DNA of 64,000 nucleotides from Paludibacteraceae bacterium (GTDB taxonomy: Bacteria > Bacteroidota > Bacteroidia > Bacteroidales > Paludibacteraceae): NCBI GenBank assembly GCA_017464475.1, contig JAFTZQ010000003.1, positions 62,001 to 126,000 on the forward strand, given 5' to 3'. Shown piece after piece: positions 52,080-61,457 of the stretch (the first letter of the stretch is position 1; the number at the start of each line of letters is the position of its first letter). Below the pieces are notes generated by a model. That model saw only the letters and a list, made by a program, of their open reading frames with translations. It did not search any database and was not told where the DNA came from. The translations under genes and the position numbers were made by a program.

Positions 52080-52831
52080 TCCTTAAATTTAGCTTTTAAG
52101 AATTCGCGGTTCAGTCTTGCTATATTAGCAAGGCTGACACTCTTCGGGCACTCGGCTGCACAAGCACCGGTGTTGGTACAGTTACCGAAACCGAGCTCAT
52201 CCATCTTAGCCACCATCGCTTTAGCGCGCGCAGCAGCCTCAATCTTACCTTGCGGCAGGAGAGCCAACTGGCTAACCTTGGCAGCCACAAACAGCATAGC
52301 CGAACCATTCTTACAAGCCGCAGCACATGCGCCGCAACCGATACAAGAAGCTGCATCCATTGCCTCGTCTGCTACCGGCTTCGGAATAGGAATTGCGTTC
52401 GCGTCCGGCACACCGCCGGTGTTGACACTCACGAAACCGCCTGCCTGCATGATCTTGTCATACGCACCGCGATCCACCATCAAGTCCTTGATTACAGGGA
52501 ACGCACGGCTGCGCCACGGTTCTACGGTGATCGTCTCGCCGTCGTGGAACTTACGCATATGCAGCTGGCAAGTGGTGATCGCGCTGTCTGGTCCGTGCGG
52601 GTGACCATTGACGTACATCGAGCACATACCGCAGATACCCTCGCGGCAATCGTGATCGTAAGTCACAGGGTCTTTGTGCTCCGCAATGAGTTGCTCGTTC
52701 AGGATATCAATCATCTCCAGGAACGATGCGCCTTGGAATACATGTTTCAGCTCATAGGTCTCGAAATGACCTTGAGCCTTGGGGCCGGCCTGACGCCAAA
52801 CCCGTACTTTAATATCAATATACTGATCCAT
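52076..52831 (-). CDS. sdhB: Succinate dehydrogenase/fumarate reductase iron-sulfur subunit
   Basis: I start at the ATG at 52831 ([17 protein letters not shown], 251 residues); the upstream in-frame codon at 52843 is TTG within a repeat. Clusters: [15 protein letters not shown] with an upstream-following C (2Fe-2S), [11 protein letters not shown] and [12 protein letters not shown] (4Fe-4S, 3Fe-4S). It passes electrons between the flavin subunit and the b-type cytochrome. The gap to sdhA is filled by AATTGTC heptamers. Confidence 0.96.
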   Translation of the reverse strand: MDQYIDIKVRVWRQAGPKAQGHFETYELKHVFQGASFLEMIDILNEQLIAEHKDPVTYDHDCREGICGMCSMYVNGHPHGPDSAITTCQLHMRKFHDGETITVEPWRSRAFPVIKDLMVDRGAYDKIMQAGGFVSVNTGGVPDANAIPIPKPVADEAMDAASCIGCGACAAACKNGSAMLFVAAKVSQLALLPQGKIEAAARAKAMVAKMDELGFGNCTNTGACAAECPKSVSLANIARLNREFLKAKFKD

Positions 52832-52834
52832 ATT

Positions 52835-52862
52835 AATTGTCAATTGTCAATTATCAATTCTT
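52835..52862. repeat. AATTGTC heptamers between sdhA and sdhB
   Basis: Four units (AATTGTC, AATTGTC, AATTATC, AATTCTT) fill the ribosome-binding gap and reach into the sdhA stop region. Confidence 0.75.
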
Positions 52863-54977
52863 ATAGTTACGCGTTTTACGTTCCGTGAACTCGTAGTCAA
52901 GCGGCTCTTTGATGAGTTGCGGCTCTTGGTCCTCACCCATGTATTTCCAGCAGCCCACGTAGCTGAACTTGTCGTCCTGACGCAGTGCCTCGCCTTCCGG
53001 CGTCTGGTATTCCTCGCGGAAGTGACCACCGCAACTCTCCTCGCGATGGAGTGCATCTACTGCCATCAGACGACCGATCTCAATGAAGTCAGCCAGACGG
53101 AGCGCTTTCTCCAACTCGTTATTGAGCGCGTTAGCCTCACCCGGGATATAGACGTTGGTCCAGAACTCTTTCTTGATGGCGTCGATCTTCGCGATACCTT
53201 CTTTCAAGCCCTCTGCGGTACGTCCCATGCCGACGAAATCCCACATAACGAGACCCAGCTCTTTATGGATGCTATCAACAGAACGCTTACCCTGAATAGC
53301 CATCAGTTTGTTGATCTTGTCCTGTACAGCCTTCTCAGCCTCAGCGAACTCAGGCAGGTCGGTACTCATACGCGGTACGCCGATCTGGTCTGCAAGGTAA
53401 TTCTGAATGGTATAAGGCAGTACGAAATAGCCGTCCGCGAGACCTTGCATCAACGCCGAAGCACCCAGACGGTTTGCTCCGTGGTCGGAGAAGTTCGCCT
53501 CACCGATACAGAACAGACCTTTGACACTCGTCTGCAACTCATAGTCAACCCAGATACCACCCATCGTGTAGTGGATAGCAGGGAAGATCATCATCGGGTT
53601 CTCGTACGGGTTCTCATCCACAATCTTCTCGTACATCTGGAACAAGTTACCGTATTTCTGAGCCACAACATCTTTACCCAGACGCTGAATAGCTTCGCTG
53701 AAATCAAGGAACACAGCCAACCCGGTGTTGTTCACGCCGTAGCCTTTGTCGCAACGCTCTTTAGCAGCACGCGAAGCCACGTCACGCGGAACGAGGTTTC
53801 CGAATGCCGGATAGCGGCGCTCCAAGTAGTAATCGCGATCCTCTTCAGGGATATCGCGTCCCTTGATCTCACCGGCTTGCAGACGCTTTGCGTCTTCCAG
53901 TTTCTTCGGAACCCAGATACGTCCGTCATTACGCAATGACTCACTCATCAACGTCAGCTTACTCTGGAAATCACCATGCTTCGGAATACAGGTCGGGTGG
54001 ATCTGTGCGTAGCACGGGTTAGCGAAATAGGCACCGTGACGGTACATCTGCATAGCAGCCGAACCGTTACTTGCCATCGCGTTCGTGCTCAAGAAGAACG
54101 TGTTTCCGTATCCACCCGAACCGATCACTACAGCATGCGCGAAGAAGCGCTCAATGCGTCCTGTAACGAGGTTACGGGCAATGATACCGCGTGCACGCTT
54201 CTCGCCGTTTTCATCAGCGATCAGCACGATATCCAACATCTCATAACGGGTGTACATCTTCACTTTGCCTTTGCCGATCTGGCGGCTCAGTGCGCTGTAT
54301 GCGCCCAACAACAATTGTTGTCCGGTCTGACCCTTGGCGTAGAACGTACGGCTTACCTGTGCGCCACCGAAAGAACGGTTGTCCAGCAAACCTCCGTACT
54401 CGCGTGCAAAAGGAACACCCTGTGCTACACACTGGTCAATAATATTGTTACTTACCTCGGCCAGACGATACACGTTTGCCTCACGGGCACGGTAGTCGCC
54501 ACCCTTGATCGTATCATAATACAGACGATAAACACTATCGCCGTCGTTCTGGTAGTTCTTCGCAGCGTTGATACCACCCTGCGCAGCAATCGAGTGCGCA
54601 CGACGCGGACTGTCCTGAATACAGAAGTTCAGTACGTTGAATCCCATCTCTGCGAGGGACGCAGCTGCACTTGCACCTGCCAAACCGGTTCCCACAACGA
54701 TGATGTCCAAACGACGTTTGTTAGCAGGGTTAACCAACTTCTGGTGGTTCTTGTAATTGGTCCATTTGAGCTCCAGCGGACCGGCAGGGATCTTCGCCAT
54801 CTCCGGAGTAATAACCGGAGTCGTTGCTTCTTTGACAGCCTCAGCAGCTGCTGCTTGCACCTGCTCGGTCACTTCAGCAGCCTTCTCCACTACAGCCTCA
54901 GCTGCATCCAGTACTGCCCCTGCTGCTTTTACTGCTACTTTTTTCGCAGCGTCAATTATTTCTTCTTTCTTTGCCAT
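52854..54977 (-). CDS. sdhA: Succinate dehydrogenase/fumarate reductase flavoprotein subunit with extra N-terminal helix
   Basis: The product is 707 residues: FAD motif [19 protein letters not shown] near 95, [14 protein letters not shown] (flavin attachment His), HPTCIP and MDGAGERPLANRL-class substrate residues, here as [16 protein letters not shown]. The usual family start is at M60 (ATG at 54800), so the first 60 residues, an Ala/Lys/Glu/Val-rich amphipathic helix, are an extension. A start at 54800 would leave a 215-bp gap to sdhC with no stop, so I keep the long form. It forms the membrane-bound enzyme of the TCA branch or fumarate respiration with SdhB and SdhC. Confidence 0.95.
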   Translation of the reverse strand: MAKKEEIIDAAKKVAVKAAGAVLDAAEAVVEKAAEVTEQVQAAAAEAVKEATTPVITPEMAKIPAGPLELKWTNYKNHQKLVNPANKRRLDIIVVGTGLAGASAAASLAEMGFNVLNFCIQDSPRRAHSIAAQGGINAAKNYQNDGDSVYRLYYDTIKGGDYRAREANVYRLAEVSNNIIDQCVAQGVPFAREYGGLLDNRSFGGAQVSRTFYAKGQTGQQLLLGAYSALSRQIGKGKVKMYTRYEMLDIVLIADENGEKRARGIIARNLVTGRIERFFAHAVVIGSGGYGNTFFLSTNAMASNGSAAMQMYRHGAYFANPCYAQIHPTCIPKHGDFQSKLTLMSESLRNDGRIWVPKKLEDAKRLQAGEIKGRDIPEEDRDYYLERRYPAFGNLVPRDVASRAAKERCDKGYGVNNTGLAVFLDFSEAIQRLGKDVVAQKYGNLFQMYEKIVDENPYENPMMIFPAIHYTMGGIWVDYELQTSVKGLFCIGEANFSDHGANRLGASALMQGLADGYFVLPYTIQNYLADQIGVPRMSTDLPEFAEAEKAVQDKINKLMAIQGKRSVDSIHKELGLVMWDFVGMGRTAEGLKEGIAKIDAIKKEFWTNVYIPGEANALNNELEKALRLADFIEIGRLMAVDALHREESCGGHFREEYQTPEGEALRQDDKFSYVGCWKYMGEDQEPQLIKEPLDYEFTERKTRNYKN

Positions 54978-54985
54978 AATTCTTT

Positions 54986-55013
54986 CCTTTCAGTTTTCAG
55001 TTTTCACCTTTCA
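54986..55013. repeat. TTTTCAG-type heptamers between sdhC and sdhA
   Basis: Four units (CCTTTCA, GTTTTCA, GTTTTCA, CCTTTCA) read on minus as GTGAAAG/CTGAAAA, the same heptamer as at 8751-8820. Confidence 0.75.
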
Positions 55014-55015
55014 CT

Positions 55016-55708
55016 TTAGCAAAGCATGCCGATTCCCATGCCCAGATAGTACAATACCACTACTGTGAACGGCAGGATAACAATCGTTGCGACCACCGTG
55101 CTGATCACTTCTACGCGTTTCTGCCATTTCAGGTTGTTCAGACCCATAGAGGTCATCGCCGAACCCACACCGTGATTGAGGTGGAGCCACAGCACAACGA
55201 ACCACAGCAGATACAGAACGCAATACACTTGTCCCCAGATCGGAGTGGTGAACAGTTCCTTTACATACGCTGCGCCGTTCTGCGGGTCAAACATACCGGT
55301 CTCGATTCCGGTCAGCTCCGCAAACTGCATCTTGAACCAGAAATTGTAGAGGTGCAAGCAGAGGAAACCAAGGATGATGAATCCGAGAACCAGCATGTTC
55401 TCCGACTCCCAGGTCACACCTTGTTTCTTCGCGCGAACCTCATAACGGTCATTGCCACGCGCTGCACGGTTCTGGATGGTCAGATACAGACCATAGCAGA
55501 AATGAACCAGCACAAGGAATGCAATTCCCAGCGATCCGATGACCGCGTACCAGTTGGCGCCAAGCAAACGGCAAATAGTGTTGTACGCCTCCGCACTGAA
55601 CACCAGCGCAAGGTTCATACAACCGTGAAAAAGCAGGAACAGCACTAACGCCGCTCCACTGAGGGCCATTACGAACTTACGGCCGACAGATGAATCTTTT
55701 AACCACAT
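55016..55708 (-). CDS. sdhC: Succinate dehydrogenase/fumarate reductase cytochrome b subunit (b558 family)
   Basis: The 230-residue protein has five TM helices with His residues in FLLFHGCMNLAL, VHFCYGLYL, CLHLYNFW and WLHLNHGVGSA, the likely di-heme ligands of the Bacteroides/Wolinella-type single cytochrome subunit. It anchors SdhAB and reacts with menaquinone. It is the first gene of sdhCAB, with a promoter 61 bp upstream. Confidence 0.94.
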   Translation of the reverse strand: MWLKDSSVGRKFVMALSGAALVLFLLFHGCMNLALVFSAEAYNTICRLLGANWYAVIGSLGIAFLVLVHFCYGLYLTIQNRAARGNDRYEVRAKKQGVTWESENMLVLGFIILGFLCLHLYNFWFKMQFAELTGIETGMFDPQNGAAYVKELFTTPIWGQVYCVLYLLWFVVLWLHLNHGVGSAMTSMGLNNLKWQKRVEVISTVVATIVILPFTVVVLYYLGMGIGMLC

Positions 55709-55768
55709 AAAGATTGAATGTTTTTTAATGAATTATTTAATTATTGTGTGTGCTATACAAATCGGCTG

Positions 55769-55799
55769 CAAATTTACTGCTTTTTTTTGACATACGCAA
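55769..55799 (-). promoter_or_regulatory. Promoter of sdhCAB
   Basis: Minus-strand -7 TAAATTTG (55769-55776), 20-bp spacer, -33 TTG (55797-55799). It is back-to-back with the porQ promoter. Confidence 0.7.
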
Positions 55800-55805
55800 G
55801 AAAAA

Positions 55806-55837
55806 TTTGCATATATGCAATTTTTGTTGTAATTTTG
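55806..55837 (+). promoter_or_regulatory. Promoter of porQ-cmk-ispH
   Basis: Plus-strand -33 TTTG (55806-55809), 20-bp spacer, -7 TAATTTTG (55830-55837). The -33 is one arm of the palindrome TTGCATATATGCAA, also at 6725 and 62386. Confidence 0.75.
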
Positions 55838-55861
55838 CACCCGATTTTAAAATGCGGTAGT

Positions 55862-56968
55862 GTGGACATAACCAGAAAAATAGTAACGCTGATCCTGTGT
55901 ACTTTTTCCCTTTGTACATTTGGCCAGGTGTCGAGCGCAGGGCGGTCGGTGTTCTCATTCATGAGTCTGCCTACCTCGTCGCGTCTGAACGCCTTGGGCG
56001 GATCGAACGTGAGCCTCAGCGATGGTGACATCTCCATGGGCATGTGCAACCCTGCCCTGCTGCATGCCAACAGCCACATGACCCTCCAACTCAACTACTC
56101 CTATTACCTGCCCGGAACGATGTTCGGCTCCGCGCTGTACGGACATAATTTCGGCGAAGCCAAGGGTTTGCGCAAGGAGGGAACGGAAGAAGGTGAACCG
56201 CAAAAACCGAATTATTTTGCAGTCGGAATCCACTATTTGGACTACGGACGAATGAAATATGCGGACGAGAACGGCGTACAGACCGGCGGCAGTTTCGGTG
56301 CGCGAGACATTCTCATTGATATCATGTACGCGCGACAATTAGGACGTATGTTCAAAGTCGGTGTGACGCTCAAACCCGTCTATTCGATCTACGAGAGTTA
56401 CACTTCCTTCGCCATCGGAGCAGACGTCGGAGCGCATTTCCAGACACTCGATTCCACTTTCCAGATGGGCTTGGTCTTGCAGAACATCGGATGGCAAATC
56501 AAGAGTTTCTATTCCGCCGAAGATGGAACCGGGCATGAGATGCTGCCGCTGAACTTGCAACTCGGACTCACATACCGCGTCAAACATGCGCCGCTGCGCT
56601 TCCACCTCCAGATCCACAACATGCAGACTTGGTACCTGAACTACGAATGGACGAGCTTGGACAAAAGTCCCACGACCGGCGAGATCCTTCCGCATGACGT
56701 CAAATGGTACGACATGCTCTTCCGCCATACGATCTGGAGTATCGAAGTAGTGCCCAAGAGCGAGAAATTCTATATCGCCTTCAGTTATAACCACCGCCGC
56801 AGAGCGGAGTTGCAACTGACCGACCAGAAATCGCTGGCGGGTTTTGCGCTCGGTGTGGGAGTCAAGATCAAACAAGCCCGACTCGGATTCGCCATCAGCC
56901 AACTCACCAAGTCCAATTTCTCCTACCAAGTGGGGCTGACATTGGATATCAATTCATTAATGAAATAA
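55862..56968 (+). CDS. porQ: Type IX secretion protein PorQ
   Basis: I start at the GTG at 55862 (MDITRKIVTLILCTFSLCTF signal peptide, 369 residues). The ATG at 55851 is out of frame, and the longer frame upstream runs through the promoter. The mature part reads FSFMSLPTSSRLNALGGSNVS and ISMGMCNPALL, the PorQ/PorV-type barrel start; the cmk neighbour identifies PorQ rather than PorV. PorQ belongs to the cell-surface attachment complex that receives cargo. Confidence 0.92.
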   Translation: MDITRKIVTLILCTFSLCTFGQVSSAGRSVFSFMSLPTSSRLNALGGSNVSLSDGDISMGMCNPALLHANSHMTLQLNYSYYLPGTMFGSALYGHNFGEAKGLRKEGTEEGEPQKPNYFAVGIHYLDYGRMKYADENGVQTGGSFGARDILIDIMYARQLGRMFKVGVTLKPVYSIYESYTSFAIGADVGAHFQTLDSTFQMGLVLQNIGWQIKSFYSAEDGTGHEMLPLNLQLGLTYRVKHAPLRFHLQIHNMQTWYLNYEWTSLDKSPTTGEILPHDVKWYDMLFRHTIWSIEVVPKSEKFYIAFSYNHRRRAELQLTDQKSLAGFALGVGVKIKQARLGFAISQLTKSNFSYQVGLTLDINSLMK

Positions 56969-57001
56969 TCGTGCCCTTCAGGGCTAAGAAATAAGAAAAT
57001 T

Positions 57002-57022
57002 GTCAAATGGTAAATAGTAAAT
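57002..57022. repeat. GGTAAAT heptamers at the cmk start
   Basis: GTCAAAT, GGTAAAT and AGTAAAT in tandem, then decayed copies. The cmk ATG lies within the array, so the first residues of cmk (VNSKLPN) are repeat-derived. Confidence 0.6.
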
Positions 57023-57702
57023 TGCCAAATCGTAAACTGATCGTTGCTATAGACGGCTATTCGTCCTGCGGCAAATCGACAATCGCCAAAGCCCTGGCTT
57101 CGTACGCCGGCTACACATACGTGGACACGGGCGCTATGTATCGCGCCATCGCCTTATACACGCTCCGCAACAACCTCACGGACGACGCTGCCATCATCGC
57201 TGCCCTGCCTCAGATTGAGGTCGGCTTTGTGCTCGCAAACGGAGCGCAGCATGTCACCCTCAACGGCGAAGACGTAGAGCCTTTCATTCGCACGCTGGAG
57301 GTGGGCAATACCGCCAGCCGCGTTTCGGCAATCAAAGAAGTGCGGGCGTTCCTTGTGGCGCAGCAGCAGAAGATGGGCGTCTCCAAAGGAATCGTCATGG
57401 ACGGACGCGACATAGGAACGGTCGTCTTTCCGCAGGCGGAACTCAAACTCTTCCTCACCGCCAGCCCGGAGGTCCGTGCGCAACGGCGCTTTGACGAACT
57501 GGTTGCCAAGGGCGAAAAGCCCGATTTTGCTGCCGTTCTGGCTGACGTGAACGACCGCGACTACCGCGACACCCACCGCGCAGAGAGTCCGCTCCGCCAA
57601 GCCGAAGATGCCATCGTCGTGGACAACAGTTTCATGACCCGCGAACAACAGATGGAACTGATATACAAGTTGTTCAACGATACTCTAGATAAACTGGTTT
57701 AA
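57007..57702 (+). CDS. cmk: Cytidylate kinase
   Basis: The 231-residue product has P-loop DGYSSCGKSTIAKAL, then YVDTGAMYRAIALY, MDGRDIGTVVFPQAELK and RDYRDTHRAESPL, all CMK motifs. It phosphorylates CMP and dCMP. The ATG is within a heptamer array, giving an N-terminal extension of about eight residues. The stop codon is inside a 9-mer array. Confidence 0.96.
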   Translation: MVNSKLPNRKLIVAIDGYSSCGKSTIAKALASYAGYTYVDTGAMYRAIALYTLRNNLTDDAAIIAALPQIEVGFVLANGAQHVTLNGEDVEPFIRTLEVGNTASRVSAIKEVRAFLVAQQQKMGVSKGIVMDGRDIGTVVFPQAELKLFLTASPEVRAQRRFDELVAKGEKPDFAAVLADVNDRDYRDTHRAESPLRQAEDAIVVDNSFMTREQQMELIYKLFNDTLDKLV

Positions 57703-57747
57703 CTCGTTCTACCAGATCTACTAGTTCTACTGGATTGACTATAATGA
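57685..57747. repeat. Seven-copy 9-bp array across the cmk stop and ispH start
   Basis: Units CTAGATAAA, CTGGTTTAA, CTCGTTCTA, CCAGATCTA, CTAGTTCTA, CTGGATTGA, CTATAATGA. The cmk stop and the ispH ATG are both within units. The first unit is identical to one in the polA linker. Confidence 0.85.
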
Positions 57748-58658
57748 CGATTTCTATTGATTCCCATAGTGGTTTTTGCTTCGGCGTGACGCGCGCGATC
57801 GAAGCAGCAGAAAGCGAACTGACCAACGGTCCGCTTTATTGCTTAGGCGACATCGTGCATAATGGACAAGAAGTCAAGCGGCTGGAGATCAAAGGATTAC
57901 AGACGATCGACTACGACGACTTGCGGACTTTACCTTCTCATTCACGCGTGCTCCTTCGCGCGCACGGTGAACCGCCGAGCACCTATTGGATCGCTCAGCA
58001 GCGGGGAATAGAAATCATCGACGCCACCTGTCCGGTGGTGAAGAAACTCCAAGACCGTATTCGCGCCTGCTACGAAGCGCACAAGAACGACGAACCGCAG
58101 CCGCCGCAGATCGTCATTTACGGCAAACCCGGGCACGCCGAAGTGATCGGTCTCCAAGGGCAGACCAACAACACCGCAATCGTCATCGAGTCCGCCGAAC
58201 AACTCGACCGTCTCGATTTCACGCGCCCGATCTACCTCTTCTCCCAAACCACCAAATCCGTCGAAGGCTTCAACGCCCTCGTCGAAGCAATCAAATCTCG
58301 CCTAAACAAGGTCTCTCCCCTTGTGGGGGAGCCGGAGGGGGTTTCCGCCTCTTTCGAATACCATGACACCATCTGCCGCAATGTGGCAAACCGCGTTGCG
58401 GAGTTGCAGGCGTTCGCCCGCGCAAACGACATCGTCATCTTCGTCGGTGGCACCAAATCCTCCAATGCGCGCGTGCTATACGAAAAATGTGTCGAGGCGA
58501 ACCCCAACACACTTTTCATCTTCTCTCCCGACGAACTCGAAGAAAAACTTTCAACTTTCAACTTTCAACTTTCAACTCTCAAAGTCGGCATCTGCGGCGC
58601 GACCAGCACGCCGCTCTGGCTCATGGAGAGAGTTAGCGAACGCTTGTCAGCTTCTTGA
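57744..58658 (+). CDS. ispH: 4-hydroxy-3-methylbut-2-enyl diphosphate reductase
   Basis: I start at the ATG at 57744 (304 residues); 57735 is a TTG in a repeat. IspH motifs: SGFCFGVTRAI (first cluster Cys), LGDIVHNGQEV, DATCPVVKKLQ (second), TKSSNARVLYEKC and ICGATSTPLWLM. It is the last step of the non-mevalonate isoprenoid pathway with a 4Fe-4S centre. Two repeat insertions occur in frame: a GC palindrome (58313-58344, residues SPLVGEPEGVSA) and five ACTTTCA heptamers (58547-58581, LSTFNFQLSTL). The 3' end overlaps malQ by 26 bp (convergent). Confidence 0.95.
   Translation: MTISIDSHSGFCFGVTRAIEAAESELTNGPLYCLGDIVHNGQEVKRLEIKGLQTIDYDDLRTLPSHSRVLLRAHGEPPSTYWIAQQRGIEIIDATCPVVKKLQDRIRACYEAHKNDEPQPPQIVIYGKPGHAEVIGLQGQTNNTAIVIESAEQLDRLDFTRPIYLFSQTTKSVEGFNALVEAIKSRLNKVSPLVGEPEGVSASFEYHDTICRNVANRVAELQAFARANDIVIFVGGTKSSNARVLYEKCVEANPNTLFIFSPDELEEKLSTFNFQLSTLKVGICGATSTPLWLMERVSERLSAS
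58313..58344. repeat. GC-rich palindromic element inside ispH
   Basis: CTCCCC/GGGGGAG hairpin followed by CCGGAGGGGGTTT. Related copies lie inside malQ (60995) and the 61458 gene (62003). Confidence 0.75.
58547..58581. repeat. ACTTTCA heptamers inside ispH
   Basis: Five copies (last ACTCTCA), kept in frame, just before the third cluster-binding region. Confidence 0.8.
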
Positions 58659-61272
58659 TCTTCGCATTCAGCTTGTCGCATTTCATCAGCTGCTCCAGAC
58701 TGATGTGCATCCGGTAGTTCCAGAAATGGCGCGGGTTAGCCGGTACGTTGATACGATCGGAGAACTGATCCTTTACGCGCACGTCGCCGTCGATTGCCAG
58801 CCAGTCTTGCAGCGGCAGAATAGTCCACATCGCAGGACTGTACATGTGCTGGTTGATGATGAACTCCGCGATCTCCGGCGTCATCTCCTGCGGCGCGTCG
58901 CCCCACCAACCCATCTGCTCGTTGTAGAAACGCTGCGTCACAGCGCGGTCCTCTTCCCACCATGCGCGAAGCGGATTCATATCGTGCGTGCCGGTCGTGC
59001 AGACACTCTGATACGGAGCGTCCGCCGGGTGAGCAAACTTAACCGTCGGATCTTTCGGCATGCGCTGGATCTCCAGACTCAGGATCTGCAACTCGTGCAT
59101 CACATCGGGCACGCAAGCAGGAACCATACCTAAATCCTCTCCGCAGCATAGCATCTTCGTCGCACGAATCAGCGTCGGCAGTTTGCGCATCGCCGAATCG
59201 CGCCAGAAGCCTGTATGGCGGCGGAAGAAATAGTCATTATAAATGCGCATCAGCACCTCTTTCTGGTCGCTGTACAACTCATTGAACGAATGGCTCTGGT
59301 AGATCGAGATACGCGGATGGAGCCATCCCGGACGGCGCTGGTCTTCTACCATCAGCACTTCGCAATGCAGATAAATCAACGCATTGCAGATGTTCTTCGC
59401 CGCCTCGGCACTCAGACCGGAAGCCTTCAACTGCTTCTCGTCGCTCATCAGCCGGTCGTACCATTCCTGCACTTTGACTTGCGTATCGAACTCTGGACGG
59501 AAGAAATAAACATATCCGTCATGCGTGTCCAGCGCATATTTCTTCGCCCATTCGGTGTCGTAACCCAACACGTCGCCGAGGAAATTGGAGCGGATATAAG
59601 GCTTCGTCAATCTATCCCAGTCCAGACAAACGCCCTGCGCGCAGAGGTCGTCATAACTGTACGGAAGCGCCGGAACGAAATGACCGCAGAGACCCCACAC
59701 ATCCGTCTTCTTCATCTGCCAGATACGGAAGAATCCGAGGATATGATCCACGCGGTAAGCATCGAAATAGTCCTGCATCTTGCGGAAACGAGCCTGCCAC
59801 CAGCCGAAGTTATCCTCCGCCATCTTGTCCCAGTTATAAGTCGGGAAGCCCCAGTTTTGACCGCTGATCGAGAAATCATCGGGCGGCGCACCGGCAGAAG
59901 CGTCCAGATTGAACAACTCTGGATAAACGGCTGCATCGACGCTGTCCGGGCTGATTCCGATAGGTATATCACCCTTCATCGCTACGCCGATCGAGTGCGC
60001 GTATGCCACAGCGTCAGCCAGCTGTTTGTCCGCATGGAACTGCAGGAACTTATAGAAATCTTTCGGTTGTTTGTCGCGTTTGTGCAGGAACTCCGCATAC
60101 GGCTCCAGCCACGAATCGTTCTTTTGGATAAACGCCTTGTATGCCTCGCTACTGAAAAGCGCGTCTTTGTCCTGTTTGTATAACGCCTTGAAGAACACCA
60201 TCTTAGCGTCATAAACAGCCTGATAATCCGCAAAACTCTTCGCGTTGAACTCCGCCTTCTGCGCCTCGTATTTCTTCTTTTGCGCCGGCGTCAGGCGACC
60301 CATTTTCTCGATATTGATATAGATCGGATGAAGTGCAAACACCGAAACGGCATTGTACGGATAGCTGTCTAAGTTATTGTGTCTCAATGTCGTATCGTTA
60401 ATCGGCAGCGTCTGGATCATCTGCTGACCCGTAGCCGCAGCCCAGTCCGCCATCTTCTTCAGATCTTGGAACTCACCGATTCCGAAACCTTCTTCCGTCC
60501 GCAGCGAGAACACGGGAACGGCGACTCCGGCGCCTTTCCAGCGAGGTTGCGTCCGACGGAATCCGCGGTCGTTCTGATAAATAACCTGACCTTTCTCAAT
60601 TCCCCAGATCTGACGGTTCTCACCCCATTCGGTATCAACCACAGCGCCGGTCTTGAGGTCATAAACGACGTATTTGTATTCCACTATATCCTGACCTTTC
60701 ACCTCGATGTCCGCTTTCCAGATCGGGAACTCCGCATCGCTCATCACCAGCTTGTTATCCGGATTCCATTCGCCCAACTCGGCGCAGTTTCCGATGATTG
60801 CCACGCCTTGCGTCGGCAGGATCTGCGGCAGGTCGATCGAGAAACGGATATTACCCTTCGGTGCTTTCACTTTCGCCGGTTTGTGGCGGGCAAAAAGCGA
60901 TTTCAGGAATACCGTCGTATAGAAACTGTCCTCATACGTACTTGCCTGCCATGCGTCCCGCACTACGATCTGACGGCAAGTTTCGGCTTTCTTGCCTCCC
61001 TCTCTTGAGGAGAGGGCCGGGGTGAGGTTTAAATGTCTCGGCTCTCCTGCCTCATAGATAAATCCGCCGTCTTGCAGACGGATCGCATACTTATATTGAA
61101 TGCTGCCGGCGAAATCGCTCACAGGCGCATTGACCTGCCAGAAATCCGTTCCCTGGCAGTTCAGCACAAGCGGCTCTTTCTCCGTCCAACCCAAAATCGA
61201 CTCTTGCGTCTCTATCACGCATAGACTCTGGCCATACTCGGCACGATAGTGAATTTGAAAATTGATGTTCAT
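58633..61272 (-). CDS. malQ: 4-alpha-glucanotransferase with N-terminal starch-binding modules
   Basis: The 879-residue GH77 enzyme starts with two CBM20-like modules (about 1-130 and 140-245: SLCVIETQESILGW and GVAIIGNCAELGEWNPDN). The catalytic domain has QTLPINDTTLRHNNLDSYPYNAVSVFALHP, here with breaks, AYRVDHILGFFRIW (nucleophile Asp) and EDLGMVPACV (acid/base Glu). It moves glucan segments between maltodextrins in glycogen or starch use. An in-frame GC palindrome (60995-61030) lies between the modules at residues about 82-93. The promoter is at 61426-61457. Confidence 0.95.
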   Translation of the reverse strand: MNINFQIHYRAEYGQSLCVIETQESILGWTEKEPLVLNCQGTDFWQVNAPVSDFAGSIQYKYAIRLQDGGFIYEAGEPRHLNLTPALSSREGGKKAETCRQIVVRDAWQASTYEDSFYTTVFLKSLFARHKPAKVKAPKGNIRFSIDLPQILPTQGVAIIGNCAELGEWNPDNKLVMSDAEFPIWKADIEVKGQDIVEYKYVVYDLKTGAVVDTEWGENRQIWGIEKGQVIYQNDRGFRRTQPRWKGAGVAVPVFSLRTEEGFGIGEFQDLKKMADWAAATGQQMIQTLPINDTTLRHNNLDSYPYNAVSVFALHPIYINIEKMGRLTPAQKKKYEAQKAEFNAKSFADYQAVYDAKMVFFKALYKQDKDALFSSEAYKAFIQKNDSWLEPYAEFLHKRDKQPKDFYKFLQFHADKQLADAVAYAHSIGVAMKGDIPIGISPDSVDAAVYPELFNLDASAGAPPDDFSISGQNWGFPTYNWDKMAEDNFGWWQARFRKMQDYFDAYRVDHILGFFRIWQMKKTDVWGLCGHFVPALPYSYDDLCAQGVCLDWDRLTKPYIRSNFLGDVLGYDTEWAKKYALDTHDGYVYFFRPEFDTQVKVQEWYDRLMSDEKQLKASGLSAEAAKNICNALIYLHCEVLMVEDQRRPGWLHPRISIYQSHSFNELYSDQKEVLMRIYNDYFFRRHTGFWRDSAMRKLPTLIRATKMLCCGEDLGMVPACVPDVMHELQILSLEIQRMPKDPTVKFAHPADAPYQSVCTTGTHDMNPLRAWWEEDRAVTQRFYNEQMGWWGDAPQEMTPEIAEFIINQHMYSPAMWTILPLQDWLAIDGDVRVKDQFSDRINVPANPRHFWNYRMHISLEQLMKCDKLNAKIKKLTSVR
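60995..61030. repeat. GC-rich palindromic element inside malQ
   Basis: CCCTCTC/GAGAGGG hairpin plus CCGGGGTGAGG tail, translated on minus as LTPALSSREGGK. It is the same family as at 58313 and 62003. Confidence 0.75.
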
Positions 61273-61322
61273 GATATTATTGATTATTGTTTTACATTTT
61301 TACCTCTCATTTTCGTTCCATG

Positions 61323-61366
61323 AGTGGGTGATTAGTGGGTGATTAGTGGGTGATTAGTGGGTTGTT
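61323..61366. repeat. Four-copy 11-bp array (AGTGGGTGATT)
   Basis: Three identical 11-mers and one variant (AGTGGGTTGTT) lie in the malQ leader between promoter and ATG. They resemble the AGGGGGTGATT array at 31671. Confidence 0.8.
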
Positions 61367-61425
61367 AGTATGACAACAACGGCACGACGGTACGACAACA
61401 ACTGCCTAATACCCGAATTCCGCCA

Positions 61426-61457
61426 CAAAGATACTACTTTTTTGTCAACTGTGCAAA
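61426..61457 (-). promoter_or_regulatory. Promoter of malQ
   Basis: Minus-strand -7 TATCTTTG (61426-61433), 20-bp spacer, -33 TTTG (61454-61457). It gives a leader of about 150 nt that contains the 11-mer array. Confidence 0.7.

Noticed and set aside
53976..55019. Long plus-strand open frame across sdhA
   Set aside because: It is a shadow of a strongly conserved flavoprotein gene with full motifs on minus.
55718..55861. N-terminal extension of PorQ from the ATG at 55718
   Set aside because: It would place the coding region across the promoter at 55806-55837 and before the signal peptide; the GTG at 55862 starts a normal signal peptide.
55862..56968. PorV instead of PorQ
   Set aside because: The start pattern fits the PorQ subgroup and the porQ-cmk-ispH order is the known one for PorQ.
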